42,116 nucleotides of DNA, taken from NCBI GenBank assembly GCA_002378005.1, contig DFQY01000024.1, positions 5,032 through 47,147 on the forward strand, read 5' to 3'. Source of the stretch: Flavobacteriales bacterium UBA3477 (lineage in GTDB: Bacteria > Bacteroidota > Bacteroidia > Flavobacteriales > Schleiferiaceae). A program made the position numbers and the translations under genes. Below, piece by piece: positions 7,603-15,541 of the stretch (within the stretch, counting starts at the first letter, position 1; every line of letters begins with the position of its first letter). Under the pieces are notes generated by a model. That model ran no database searches. It saw only the letters and a list, made by a program, of their open reading frames with translations, and was not told the DNA's origin.

Positions 7603-8375
7603 TGGATGCCCAAGAATTAGCCTACTTTCTCGTCGACAAGGCGACCCAATACGCTACCAAAAGTTTTGTAGAAGACGACCCCATCCAAATTCCCCATCGA
7701 TTTAGTTCAAAAGTGGACATTGAAATCAGTGGCTTACTAGCCGCGACGCTGAGTTGGGGCAACCGAAAGACCATCATTGCGAAAAGCACGGAACTCATGG
7801 ACCGCATGGACCAAGACCCTGGAAATTTCGTCAAGGAGGCCACAGCAGGTGATCTCATGGCCTTTGAAGGTTTTAAGCATCGCACCTTACAAGCCGTTGA
7901 TGTACAAGGTATTGTGATGGGGTTACAAGCGCTGTATGGGGAATATGGAAGTATTGGCCAATTCTTTTCGGCCCACCTCACTCCTCATAGTAATGACCTA
8001 GGGCCCGCCTTTCATGCCTTTAAAAAGTTTCTTTTGAATAATGGATTGCCCGCAAGAGCTGCTAAGCATTTCGGCGATCCTGAAGGTGGCAGCGCCTGCA
8101 AGCGCATTGTGATGTACAGCCGATGGATGGCACGACCCAATACCGAAGGCATAGATTTCGGATTGTGGGAAGATGTGAGTCCAGCACTACTTTCTTTGCC
8201 CCTTGATGTACACAGCGGACGAGTGGCCCGCAGTTTAGGACTCTTGGAGCGAACACAAAACGATTGGAAGGCGGTACAGGAATTGGATACCCGTATACGA
8301 GCTATTTCGCCAGATGATCCGGCAAAACTCGACTATGCGCTCTTCGGTTTGGGGGTATATGAAGGCTGGACCTAA
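7602..8375 (+). CDS. TIGR02757 / DUF2400 family protein
   Basis: The 257-residue protein matches the TIGR02757 family throughout. Recognisable blocks are the N-terminal DPIQIPHRF, SGLLAATLSWGNRKTI, CKRIVMYSRWMARP (about 166-179), the run LSLPLDVHSGRVARSLGLL and the C-terminal PAKLDYALFGLG. The last part resembles the helix-hairpin-helix glycosylase fold, with an aspartate in PLDVH at the position of the glycosylase catalytic Asp, but no biochemical function is known to me. Its start overlaps the preceding ATPase stop (TAATG), and its own stop overlaps the stop of the convergent DUF493 gene (CTAA at 8372-8375). Confidence 0.85.
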   Translation: MDAQELAYFLVDKATQYATKSFVEDDPIQIPHRFSSKVDIEISGLLAATLSWGNRKTIIAKSTELMDRMDQDPGNFVKEATAGDLMAFEGFKHRTLQAVDVQGIVMGLQALYGEYGSIGQFFSAHLTPHSNDLGPAFHAFKKFLLNNGLPARAAKHFGDPEGGSACKRIVMYSRWMARPNTEGIDFGLWEDVSPALLSLPLDVHSGRVARSLGLLERTQNDWKAVQELDTRIRAISPDDPAKLDYALFGLGVYEGWT

Positions 8376-8644
8376 AGGGCCATCAATCCTTCGATCCGTA
8401 CTGCTTTTTCGTAGCGTGCAATGATGCTATCGACATCCATCATCATTTCCTTTGCACTGACCGATACGAACTTCCCAGTTTTGCTTTGACGCAATTCCAC
8501 TTGGGCGATGTTGCTATCGAAAAGGGCTTCTGTCGCTGCGATGGACTTCGCATCTGCAGGTATAATGAATTTGAAGAGGTATAGGTTTGGCCAGGGACGC
8601 TCTTCTAGCTTTTCTCTGAGTCCTTTAAAGGGGTCTTGGCTCAT
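8372..8644 (-). CDS. DUF493 family protein (YbeD-like)
   Basis: A 90-residue protein of the DUF493 (PF04359) family, a ferredoxin-like alpha/beta fold. Family marks are the N-terminal NLYLFKFIIPAD, the SKTGKFVSVSAKEMM strand-helix block, and the C-terminal IIARYEKAVRIEGLMAL. YbeD of E. coli is the best-known member; its role is uncertain. It lies 8 bases after hutH and is probably co-transcribed with it. Confidence 0.85.
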   Translation of the reverse strand: MSQDPFKGLREKLEERPWPNLYLFKFIIPADAKSIAATEALFDSNIAQVELRQSKTGKFVSVSAKEMMMDVDSIIARYEKAVRIEGLMAL

Positions 8645-8652
8645 GGGATGTC

Positions 8653-10176
8653 TTAGTTTGGTGACAAAAGTACGCTTTCTTCCACCAACGCCTCTGTCTT
8701 CAAGAAGTTCGCTGCGGTGACCAGTTCCGGATGGAGGTAACGATCATCACTGAGTGTGGGTACGCGCTGGCGGAATTGGTCCAATAAACCCTGTAATTCC
8801 ACCCCTACATCACAACCTCTAAGGTCAGCGGCCTGGGCGGCATTGATCAATTCAATTCCTAAAATGCTGTACAAGTTGTCTACCACCTTGAGCAATTTCG
8901 TGGCTGCATTAGCCCCCATGCTTACGTGGTCCTCTTGCCCGTTCGAACTCTCTATACTATCGGCGGAGGCCGGCGTACAGTATTGTTTGTTTTGACTGAC
9001 GATGCCTGCAGCCGTGTATTGCGCGATCATCAAGCCGCTGTTCAAACCAGGATTTGGGGTTAGGAACGGCGGCAATCCGCGACGCCCTGAAATTAATTGG
9101 TAGGTACGACGCTCCGAAATACTGCCCAATTCGTGCAAGGCCAATGCCACATAATCTAACACCAAGGCCAAGGGCTGTCCGTGGAAATTCCCGGCACTGA
9201 TCACGGCATCTTCCTCTTCCAATACCACCGGATTATCCGTTGCAGCATCCACCTCAGTTCCTATGACCTGCATGGCGTGCATCAGGGCATTTTTAGAGGC
9301 GCCGTGTACCTGTGGCATACACCGGAAGCTATAAGGATCCTGAACGTGGGATTTTGGGCTGTGCATGATCGGCGCCTCTTTCAACCAATGGTGAATTCGA
9401 CTTGCAGTCATGACCTGACCCGGCTGCGGACGAGTGGCATTCACACCTGCCGTGAAGGGTTCTATTCTCCCATCATGAGCCGCTGTAGATAAGGCGCCTA
9501 TTTTATCCGCGAAATAATCCAATCTTCTCGCGTGCAGCATGGCGAACATGCCGTGCGCAGACATGAATTGGGTCCCATTAAGCAAAGCCAGACCCTCCTT
9601 AGAGGCCAAGGTATGCGTGTTCCAGGCGTTCGATCCAAGTGCTTTCAGCACAACCTCCGTCTCCACAATCTCGCCTTTCCACCACAACGATCCTTCTCCT
9701 AGTAAAGGCAAACTCATATGTGCCAATGGTGCCAAATCGCCTGACGCTCCTAGCGAGCCCTGGCTATATATCACAGGTAGCGCACCACTATTGTATAGAT
9801 CCACGAGACTTTGACACACTTCCAATCGAATGCCGCTGACGCCCACAGCAAAGCTCTTAAGCTTGAGAGCAATCATTAATCGAATCACCTCCGGGCGCAC
9901 ATAATCCCCCATCCCACAAGCGTGAGAGCGGACCAAATTTGTTTGGAGCAATCCCAAATCCTCCTCGCCAATCTCGATGTTACAGAGGCTGCCAAATCCA
10001 GTATTGACCCCGTAAATGGGTCGTTCGCTACGCGCGGTTTTATCTTCTAAAAAAGCGCGCGACGCACTGATTTTAGCCGTAGCATCCTCGCTCAAGGTAA
10101 GCTGCAACGAACCATTAGCAATGTTCTGGTACTCTGAATAGGACAAAGAATGGGAACCGATGGATAGGATTTTCAT
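8653..10176 (-). CDS. hutH: Histidine ammonia-lyase
   Basis: A full-length 507-residue aromatic amino-acid ammonia-lyase. The Ala-Ser-Gly triad that cyclises to the MIO electrophile is A144-S145-G146 within SLGASGDLAPL. The active-site YGVNTGFG loop is at 55-62. RSHACG (83-88) is the histidine-type selectivity loop, which favours HAL over tyrosine or phenylalanine lyases. HutH removes ammonia from histidine to give urocanate. No hutU, hutI or hutG is nearby, so the rest of the pathway is elsewhere. The divergent SDR gene begins 106 bases away. Confidence 0.95.
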   Translation of the reverse strand: MKILSIGSHSLSYSEYQNIANGSLQLTLSEDATAKISASRAFLEDKTARSERPIYGVNTGFGSLCNIEIGEEDLGLLQTNLVRSHACGMGDYVRPEVIRLMIALKLKSFAVGVSGIRLEVCQSLVDLYNSGALPVIYSQGSLGASGDLAPLAHMSLPLLGEGSLWWKGEIVETEVVLKALGSNAWNTHTLASKEGLALLNGTQFMSAHGMFAMLHARRLDYFADKIGALSTAAHDGRIEPFTAGVNATRPQPGQVMTASRIHHWLKEAPIMHSPKSHVQDPYSFRCMPQVHGASKNALMHAMQVIGTEVDAATDNPVVLEEEDAVISAGNFHGQPLALVLDYVALALHELGSISERRTYQLISGRRGLPPFLTPNPGLNSGLMIAQYTAAGIVSQNKQYCTPASADSIESSNGQEDHVSMGANAATKLLKVVDNLYSILGIELINAAQAADLRGCDVGVELQGLLDQFRQRVPTLSDDRYLHPELVTAANFLKTEALVEESVLLSPN

Positions 10177-10231
10177 GTATTAGGGTTTAAAGTCCTAAAA
10201 TACGGCGGGCCTGTGGGATTTTCATGAGGAA

Positions 10232-10259
10232 TTGAACAGAGGAGGCAAAATTGGGTTTG
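10232..10259 (+). promoter_or_regulatory. Possible promoter for the SDR-photolyase operon
   Basis: TTG (10232-10234), a 17-nt spacer, then TGGGTTTG (10252-10259), one mismatch from the TAnnTTTG -7 consensus. A start near 10266 would suit the ATG at 10283 and rule out the longer reading frame from 10232. Confidence 0.35.
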
Positions 10260-10282
10260 TACTCTTAGAACAAAGTACTAGA

Positions 10283-10969
10283 ATGAAACACTATGTAATC
10301 GTAGGCGGTAGCAAAGGTATCGGCAAGGCGACAGCTGAACTCCTAGCTGCCGAAGGCCACTCAGTAACTATTTTTAGCAGAACGCCTTACGAAGGACCTG
10401 CGCATACCATTGAATGGGAAGAATTTGATGTATTGACCGATTCTTGGGAAGACCGCATGCCCGAACGCATCGACGGACTGATGTACAGTGTCGGCACCAT
10501 CAACCTCAAGCCGTTCAAAGGCCTCAAGCCAGAGACCTTTGAGGAGGATTTCCAAATCCACGTGATGGGTGCAGTAAAAGCACTGCAAGCCGCTGCCGCC
10601 AACTTCAATCCTGATTGCATTCCCTCTTGCCTGCTTTTCTCTACCGTCGCGGTCCAACGAGGCATGCCCTTTCACGCTACGGTAAGTGCATCTAAAGGGG
10701 CAATCGAAGGATTGGTCCGTGCCATCTCCTCAGAATGGGCACCGAAGGCACGTATAAACGCTATTGCACCGAGTTTAACCGATACTCCGCTGGCAGGAAG
10801 ACTCCTTTCTACACCAGAAAAGAAGGAGGCAATTGGTGCCAATAATCCTATGAAGCGCGTGGGTGAAGTAGAAGATATCGCCGAAATGGCAGCCTTCCTT
10901 CTAAGCGATAAAAGTTCTTGGATTACAGGCCAAATCCTACACGTAGATGGGGGACAAAGCACCATTTAA
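10283..10969 (+). CDS. SDR-family protein lacking the catalytic tyrosine, photolyase partner
   Basis: This 228-residue Rossmann protein has the NAD(P) loop GGSKGIG (8-14) and the C-terminal VDGG of classical short-chain dehydrogenases. The start at 10283 is chosen because the loop then sits at the usual distance. The YxxxK motif is altered: the stretch is HATVSASKGA, so V134 replaces the tyrosine while K138 stays; S120 or T121 marks the serine site. The NAG motif is also changed (YSVGTIN, 68-74). I recall photolyase-adjacent SDRs with the same substitution, so it is probably a subfamily trait and not decay. The photolyase gene begins 3 bases after its stop. The protein may bind a nucleotide without classical dehydrogenase chemistry. 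Confidence 0.85.
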   Translation: MKHYVIVGGSKGIGKATAELLAAEGHSVTIFSRTPYEGPAHTIEWEEFDVLTDSWEDRMPERIDGLMYSVGTINLKPFKGLKPETFEEDFQIHVMGAVKALQAAAANFNPDCIPSCLLFSTVAVQRGMPFHATVSASKGAIEGLVRAISSEWAPKARINAIAPSLTDTPLAGRLLSTPEKKEAIGANNPMKRVGEVEDIAEMAAFLLSDKSSWITGQILHVDGGQSTI

Positions 10970-10971
10970 AC

Positions 10972-12432
10972 ATGGCCAAGCCCGCAATCAGTATTCTGTG
11001 GCTCAAGCGTGACCTGCGATGGCAGGATCATGCTGCGCTACGATGCGCATTGCAGGCCCGCCTACCCATCCTTGCCGTTTATCTAAAGGAACCTGCCCAA
11101 TGGGCACAGATTCAATATTCGGACCGCCAGTGGCAGTTCGTTTGGGATTCTGTGGCGGCTATGAATGAAGTCCTAGGGCAGCAAAAAGTACATGTTCTAA
11201 CATGCGAAGCCTTAGAATTCTTTCAGGCCTGCGAAGAACGATTTGAGATTAAGGGCATCTATAGTCATCAGGAAGTGGGCATTCAATGGACCTTCGACCG
11301 TGACCTCGCCCTTGCGGAGTGGTTCAAGGCTCGTAACACTGCATGGCATGAATTCCCCACCTTCGGCGTGGCCCGAGGTTTGAGGCAACGCAAGTATTGG
11401 TTAAAGAATTGGTACATTAATATTCATGCTCCTATCGAGCCTCTTAATATGGAGCTCTGTAGGCGGCTCCTAATGGCCAATCCTTTCCCACACTGGTCCG
11501 CCCAACCACCCGAGCTGGCTCAAAACCTCTACCAACGCGGAGGCATCAGCCGTGCTCATAAGGTCTTGGATTCCTTCTTGCTGGATCGAATTAAAGTCTA
11601 CGCGCGCAGTATTTCTAAACCCAGGGAAAGCCGCCGTGGGTGTAGTCGAGTATCACCGCATTTGGCCTGGGGAAACCTCAGTGTACGCCAAGTATTTCAA
11701 CGCTCGCGCGACCTCGAGGTAAAGGGCAGCAAACGCAACCTCAAAGCCTTCCAGGACCGATTGCGCTGGCAAAGTCACTTCATGCAAAAATTCGAGAGTG
11801 AAATTGAATACGAGCAAGTGCCTATCAATCGGGGCTTCATTGCCGTGGATGCTACCAAAAAGATGGATGAAGAAAAGTTCACCGCTTGGAAAACGGGACG
11901 CACAGGTGTACCCTTGGTCGATGCTTGTATGCGCTGTTTGGAGGCCACAGGCTATCTGAATTTTAGAATGCGTGCCATGGTCGTCAGTTTCTACAGTCAA
12001 TACTTATGGCTGCCCTGGAAACCCGGGGCAGATTACCTAGCCAGTCTATTCACTGATTTTGAACCAGGCATCCATTACCCTCAATTCCAAATGCAGAGCG
12101 GCTACACAGGAGTAAATACCATTCGCATTTACAATCCCATCAAACAGAGTCAAGACCACGACCCTAAGGGAATATTTATCAAGGAATGGATACCAGAATT
12201 GGCCCAAGTACCGGAAGAATATATCCACGAACCATGGAACATCCCTCCTTTGCAGTTGGCGCTGGAAAACATCAGCCTAGGCGATTACCCGGCCGAACCT
12301 ATCGTCAATCTGTCGAAAGCTCGAAAACACGCCAGCGACACGCTGTACGCAGCGAAAAAATCTAAAACTACAGCTGCAGAGTCCAAACGAATATTAGAAA
12401 GGCACACTAACCCCGGTAGGCGCGAACGCTAG
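10972..12432 (+). CDS. Cryptochrome/deoxyribodipyrimidine photolyase family protein
   Basis: A 486-residue flavoprotein. It opens with the photolyase alpha/beta domain (ILWLKRDLRWQDHAAL, 8-23) and has SHQEVGIQWTFDRD where photolyases read the HxExG-x-W-T stretch. The FAD domain carries AWGNLSVRQVF, the TGVPLVDACMR helix, RMRAMVVSF and RIYNPIKQSQDHDPKG. The Asn in RIYNP corresponds to the flavin-N5 asparagine of photolyases (plant cryptochromes have Asp), which favours DNA repair of UV dimers, though class and antenna cannot be settled by eye. The basic C-terminal tail is about 30 residues. The start at 10972 is chosen because 10918 would overlap the SDR. Its stop overlaps that of the convergent regulator gene (CTAG). 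Confidence 0.9.
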   Translation: MAKPAISILWLKRDLRWQDHAALRCALQARLPILAVYLKEPAQWAQIQYSDRQWQFVWDSVAAMNEVLGQQKVHVLTCEALEFFQACEERFEIKGIYSHQEVGIQWTFDRDLALAEWFKARNTAWHEFPTFGVARGLRQRKYWLKNWYINIHAPIEPLNMELCRRLLMANPFPHWSAQPPELAQNLYQRGGISRAHKVLDSFLLDRIKVYARSISKPRESRRGCSRVSPHLAWGNLSVRQVFQRSRDLEVKGSKRNLKAFQDRLRWQSHFMQKFESEIEYEQVPINRGFIAVDATKKMDEEKFTAWKTGRTGVPLVDACMRCLEATGYLNFRMRAMVVSFYSQYLWLPWKPGADYLASLFTDFEPGIHYPQFQMQSGYTGVNTIRIYNPIKQSQDHDPKGIFIKEWIPELAQVPEEYIHEPWNIPPLQLALENISLGDYPAEPIVNLSKARKHASDTLYAAKKSKTTAAESKRILERHTNPGRRER

Positions 12433-13118
12433 CTCTCGTCTACCAAACGGAATCCTTCACCGTGTACGTTTTCAATGCGCAATCGCGCGTCTGGGCGCAA
12501 GTATTTGCGAAGCTTGGCCACATAAACATCCATGGAACGCCCGGTGAAATAATTGTCCTCTTTCCAAATTTTTAATAGCGCTTTGGAACGAGGTAATAAT
12601 TGGTTACGGTGCGCGATCATCATCTTCAATAGATCACTCTCCTTAGGACTCAATCGAACCACTTCTCCATCCAGTTCTAGTTGACGAATCTTAGGAAAAA
12701 ACGTGAACTTCCCAATGGTTAGCTCATCAGGCTCCTCTTCTACCTCCGCAGATTTCCGGCCAATGATGGCTTGAATTTTATACAGTAAAACGTCCGTATC
12801 GAAGGGCTTGACCAAATAATCATCCGCCCCAGCCGAATATCCGGCGATAATATCCTCCTTCTGCCCTTTGGCAGTCAGGAATATAAGCGGTTGACCGTTG
12901 TCGATTTCTTTCACCTCAGTCGCTAAGGTGAGGCCGTCTTTCTTGGGCATCATGATGTCGAAAATACACAGGTCGAAGGTGCCCTGTTTGAACGCGCGAA
13001 GGCCCTGAACACCGTCACGCTCTAGAGTCACTTCATAATCGTTGAAGGTCAGTGTATCGCGCAATAGATTGCCGAAGTTGATATCATCTTCCACCAGTAA
13101 TATATGCTGCTTGTCCAT
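12429..13118 (-). CDS. rprY: OmpR-family response regulator, RprY-like
   Basis: A 229-residue two-domain regulator. The receiver has the acidic pair D11/D12, phospho-acceptor D54 (FDIMMPKKDG), T82 and K104 (KPF). The C-terminal winged helix (about 134-229) has the transactivation-loop stretch LSPKESDLLKMMIAHRN and ends RIENVHGEGFRLV, typical of OmpR/PhoB DNA-binding domains. It lies 2 bases after its sensor kinase gene, so the pair is co-transcribed. RprXY is the common Bacteroidota pair of this architecture; the signal is not known from sequence. Confidence 0.9.
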   Translation of the reverse strand: MDKQHILLVEDDINFGNLLRDTLTFNDYEVTLERDGVQGLRAFKQGTFDLCIFDIMMPKKDGLTLATEVKEIDNGQPLIFLTAKGQKEDIIAGYSAGADDYLVKPFDTDVLLYKIQAIIGRKSAEVEEEPDELTIGKFTFFPKIRQLELDGEVVRLSPKESDLLKMMIAHRNQLLPRSKALLKIWKEDNYFTGRSMDVYVAKLRKYLRPDARLRIENVHGEGFRLVDES

Positions 13119-13120
13119 AA

Positions 13121-14521
13121 CTATTTTCTTGGTAATGCTAGAGTAAATGTGGTTCCTTCACCGGAGGCACTGATTAATGAAATCTGACCTCGGTGTTTTT
13201 CTACAATATCTTTAACGAAGGAAAGGCCTAATCCGTGCCCTTTCACATCGTGTATGTTTCCTTTGGTAGCACGAAAGAATCGGTCAAAGACCTGCATCTG
13301 TGTTTCCTCATCCATGCCTATGCCTCGATCCTTGATGTGTACGAGGTAGTTTGAATTATTTAAGCCCAATTTTACGCTGATTTGAGGCGCTGAAGGGCTG
13401 TATTTAATGGCATTGTCTATGAGATTCGTTAAGGCGCTCTTTAACTGGGTGCGGTCGCCGAGAAAATCAAAGCTACCTTCAGACATTTGCAGGTCCATCC
13501 AACCGCCTCGGTCTTGAACATTCAAACGGAAATGGTCGACGGCCTCCTCCAATAATTGGTCGAGTTTCATCCACTCCTTGACTAGGGTGAGTTCCTCCTT
13601 ATCCATCATGGACATTTGTAATACGCTCTCCATCTGTGCGTTCATCCGCTTGTTTTCTGCCTTGATAATCTCAAAATAGCTGCGCATTTGCTCATTGTCC
13701 ATCTTCTCCCCATTTTTCATAAGGGAATCGACGGCCAAATTGATGGTGGCCAACGGGGTTTTAAACTCGTGACTCATATTGTTAATGAAGTCGCTCTTCA
13801 CCGCTGCTAATCGTTTTTGACGACGGCCTTGGCGTTGCACCCCGAAAAAGGCAATGAGAATAACTGCCGCAAATAATAAAGCAGCGAGTAAGCTTAGATA
13901 AACACGTTTAGCTAAAAAGAAACCTTCGCGGGGGAAGTATATTAGGAATTGACGTGTAGGACCGAAAAAGCTTTCGGCTAAAACATAGTTGAATTTGACC
14001 AATTGCGGATCAAATCCCTCTGTCGTCAAAGTACTTAAATAGCCATTTTCCACCACGCTCCACATCGGATCTACGGTGATCCCCTGTGCGCGCAGCTCAG
14101 CCGTTAAGATGCTGTCCATTTCTCCATAAGACAACTGAGTTTCCCAAGGAAGGTTGCTTTGGAAATTATCGAAAATTCCGCCTAAGAAGTTGGTATCTAT
14201 ACCACCTAAGCCGTACGGATTCTGCACTTGACCACTGGACCAGCGCAAAGTGGTCGTTCCCATGGGTGTTGAAATGGTAACGGTACTATCCCCTGTGCTA
14301 GTCGCTTGGCGCATGCCCATACTTTTACGGCGAATGTGTAATCGAACACGGTCGTTCAAATTTGTCGCCATTTGACCCACGTTGGTCTCGTACTGTTGAC
14401 GTTGTAATTCTAACTCTCCAGATAACAAGCTCAACTGTAGGTACAAGGCACCCAAAACAGCCGCCGTTAATATAGCTGTAGTCGAATGTTTTCTGAGTTT
14501 GCTGAGCAGTACTTTGAGCAT
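13121..14521 (-). CDS. rprX: Sensor histidine kinase, RprX-like
   Basis: The 466-residue membrane kinase has a transmembrane segment near residues 17-35, a periplasmic sensor region of about 180 residues with no recognised domain, and a second transmembrane segment near 217-236. The H-box FINNMSHEFKTPL carries the phospho-accepting histidine at about 252. The ATPase part shows N-box LTNLIDNAIKYS, G1 DRGIGM and G2 GHGLGLSFV. There is no clear HAMP domain between membrane and H-box. It would phosphorylate the RprY-like regulator encoded 2 bases downstream. Confidence 0.9.
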   Translation of the reverse strand: MLKVLLSKLRKHSTTAILTAAVLGALYLQLSLLSGELELQRQQYETNVGQMATNLNDRVRLHIRRKSMGMRQATSTGDSTVTISTPMGTTTLRWSSGQVQNPYGLGGIDTNFLGGIFDNFQSNLPWETQLSYGEMDSILTAELRAQGITVDPMWSVVENGYLSTLTTEGFDPQLVKFNYVLAESFFGPTRQFLIYFPREGFFLAKRVYLSLLAALLFAAVILIAFFGVQRQGRRQKRLAAVKSDFINNMSHEFKTPLATINLAVDSLMKNGEKMDNEQMRSYFEIIKAENKRMNAQMESVLQMSMMDKEELTLVKEWMKLDQLLEEAVDHFRLNVQDRGGWMDLQMSEGSFDFLGDRTQLKSALTNLIDNAIKYSPSAPQISVKLGLNNSNYLVHIKDRGIGMDEETQMQVFDRFFRATKGNIHDVKGHGLGLSFVKDIVEKHRGQISLISASGEGTTFTLALPRK

Positions 14522-14578
14522 AGTACTAAGGTACGGGCTTCACCGAGAACGCGGTTTATTTTAACGCGTATTAACAGC

Positions 14579-15541
14579 CTAGAGGATTTGGCCTATTAAT
14601 GCATCGACATCTAGCCCCTCGCCCTTGGCTTTATAATTGATGGCAATTCTATGGCGTAATACCGCCGGTGCAGCCTTGCGAATGTGGGCCATAGAAGGAC
14701 TGCCATCGCCACGCATCATTGCAATCGCCTTGGCCGCAATGACTAGGCTTTGTGACGCTCTTGGACCCGCTCCCCAACTGAAATAATCATTGGCTACCGC
14801 GTGGCTATCAGATTGTCCTGGACGTGTCTTTCTCACTAAAGAAACCGCATAGGCAACAACATCATCAGCCACCGGCACGGCGCGTAAGGCATGCTGTAGA
14901 TCTACAATATCTTGCGCGCTCATACAAGGCATAACCTCAGGCTTTTCATTGGTCGTCGTAGCCTGAACCACAGCAATCTCTTCTAAAGCCGACGGGTAAT
15001 CCATGCGGATGTTAAATAAGAAGCGGTCAAGCTGTGCTTCTGGCAGCGGGTATGTTCCCTCCTGCTCAATAGGATTTTGGGTGGCTAGCACAAAAAATGG
15101 ATGTGGAAGGTCCATTGTTTTTCCAGCGGCACTGACCTTGTGTTCCTGCATCGCTTCGAGTAATGCAGCTTGTGTTTTAGGAGGTGTTCTGTTGATCTCA
15201 TCAGCCAATACGATGTTTGCAAAAACTGGTCCTTTGTGGAACACGAACTCGCGCTGTGCATTGAGCATTTGAGTCCCTGTGATATCCGAGGGCATAAGGT
15301 CTGGAGTGAATTGGATTCTGGAAAAATCTAATCCTAATGCCTTTGATACAGAGGTAATCAACAGTGTTTTTGCCAATCCCGGCACACCGACCAACAAGCT
15401 GTGGCCTTGGCACAGGATGCTCATGACAATCAAATCTACCGCTTCTTCTTGTCCCACGATAACCTTTGCGATCTCCTCCTTAAAGGCTTTGATACGCTCG
15501 GGAGCGGACTCGAGTATAGTTATGATTTGCTGATCAGTCAT
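14579..15541 (-). CDS. MoxR-family AAA+ ATPase
   Basis: A 320-residue AAA+ protein. Walker A is GVPGLAKT (52-59), Walker B is IVLADEIN (109-116; D113, E114), and sensor 1 is in VLATQNPIEQEGTYPLPEAQLDRF, a MoxR signature. MoxR proteins are thought to act as chaperones that insert cofactors or mature partner complexes, usually with a DUF58/VWA partner gene downstream. Here none follows; a two-component system does. The gene overlaps the SurA-like gene by 8 bases and is the last of the guaB-parvulin operon. Confidence 0.92.
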   Translation of the reverse strand: MTDQQIITILESAPERIKAFKEEIAKVIVGQEEAVDLIVMSILCQGHSLLVGVPGLAKTLLITSVSKALGLDFSRIQFTPDLMPSDITGTQMLNAQREFVFHKGPVFANIVLADEINRTPPKTQAALLEAMQEHKVSAAGKTMDLPHPFFVLATQNPIEQEGTYPLPEAQLDRFLFNIRMDYPSALEEIAVVQATTTNEKPEVMPCMSAQDIVDLQHALRAVPVADDVVAYAVSLVRKTRPGQSDSHAVANDYFSWGAGPRASQSLVIAAKAIAMMRGDGSPSMAHIRKAAPAVLRHRIAINYKAKGEGLDVDALIGQIL

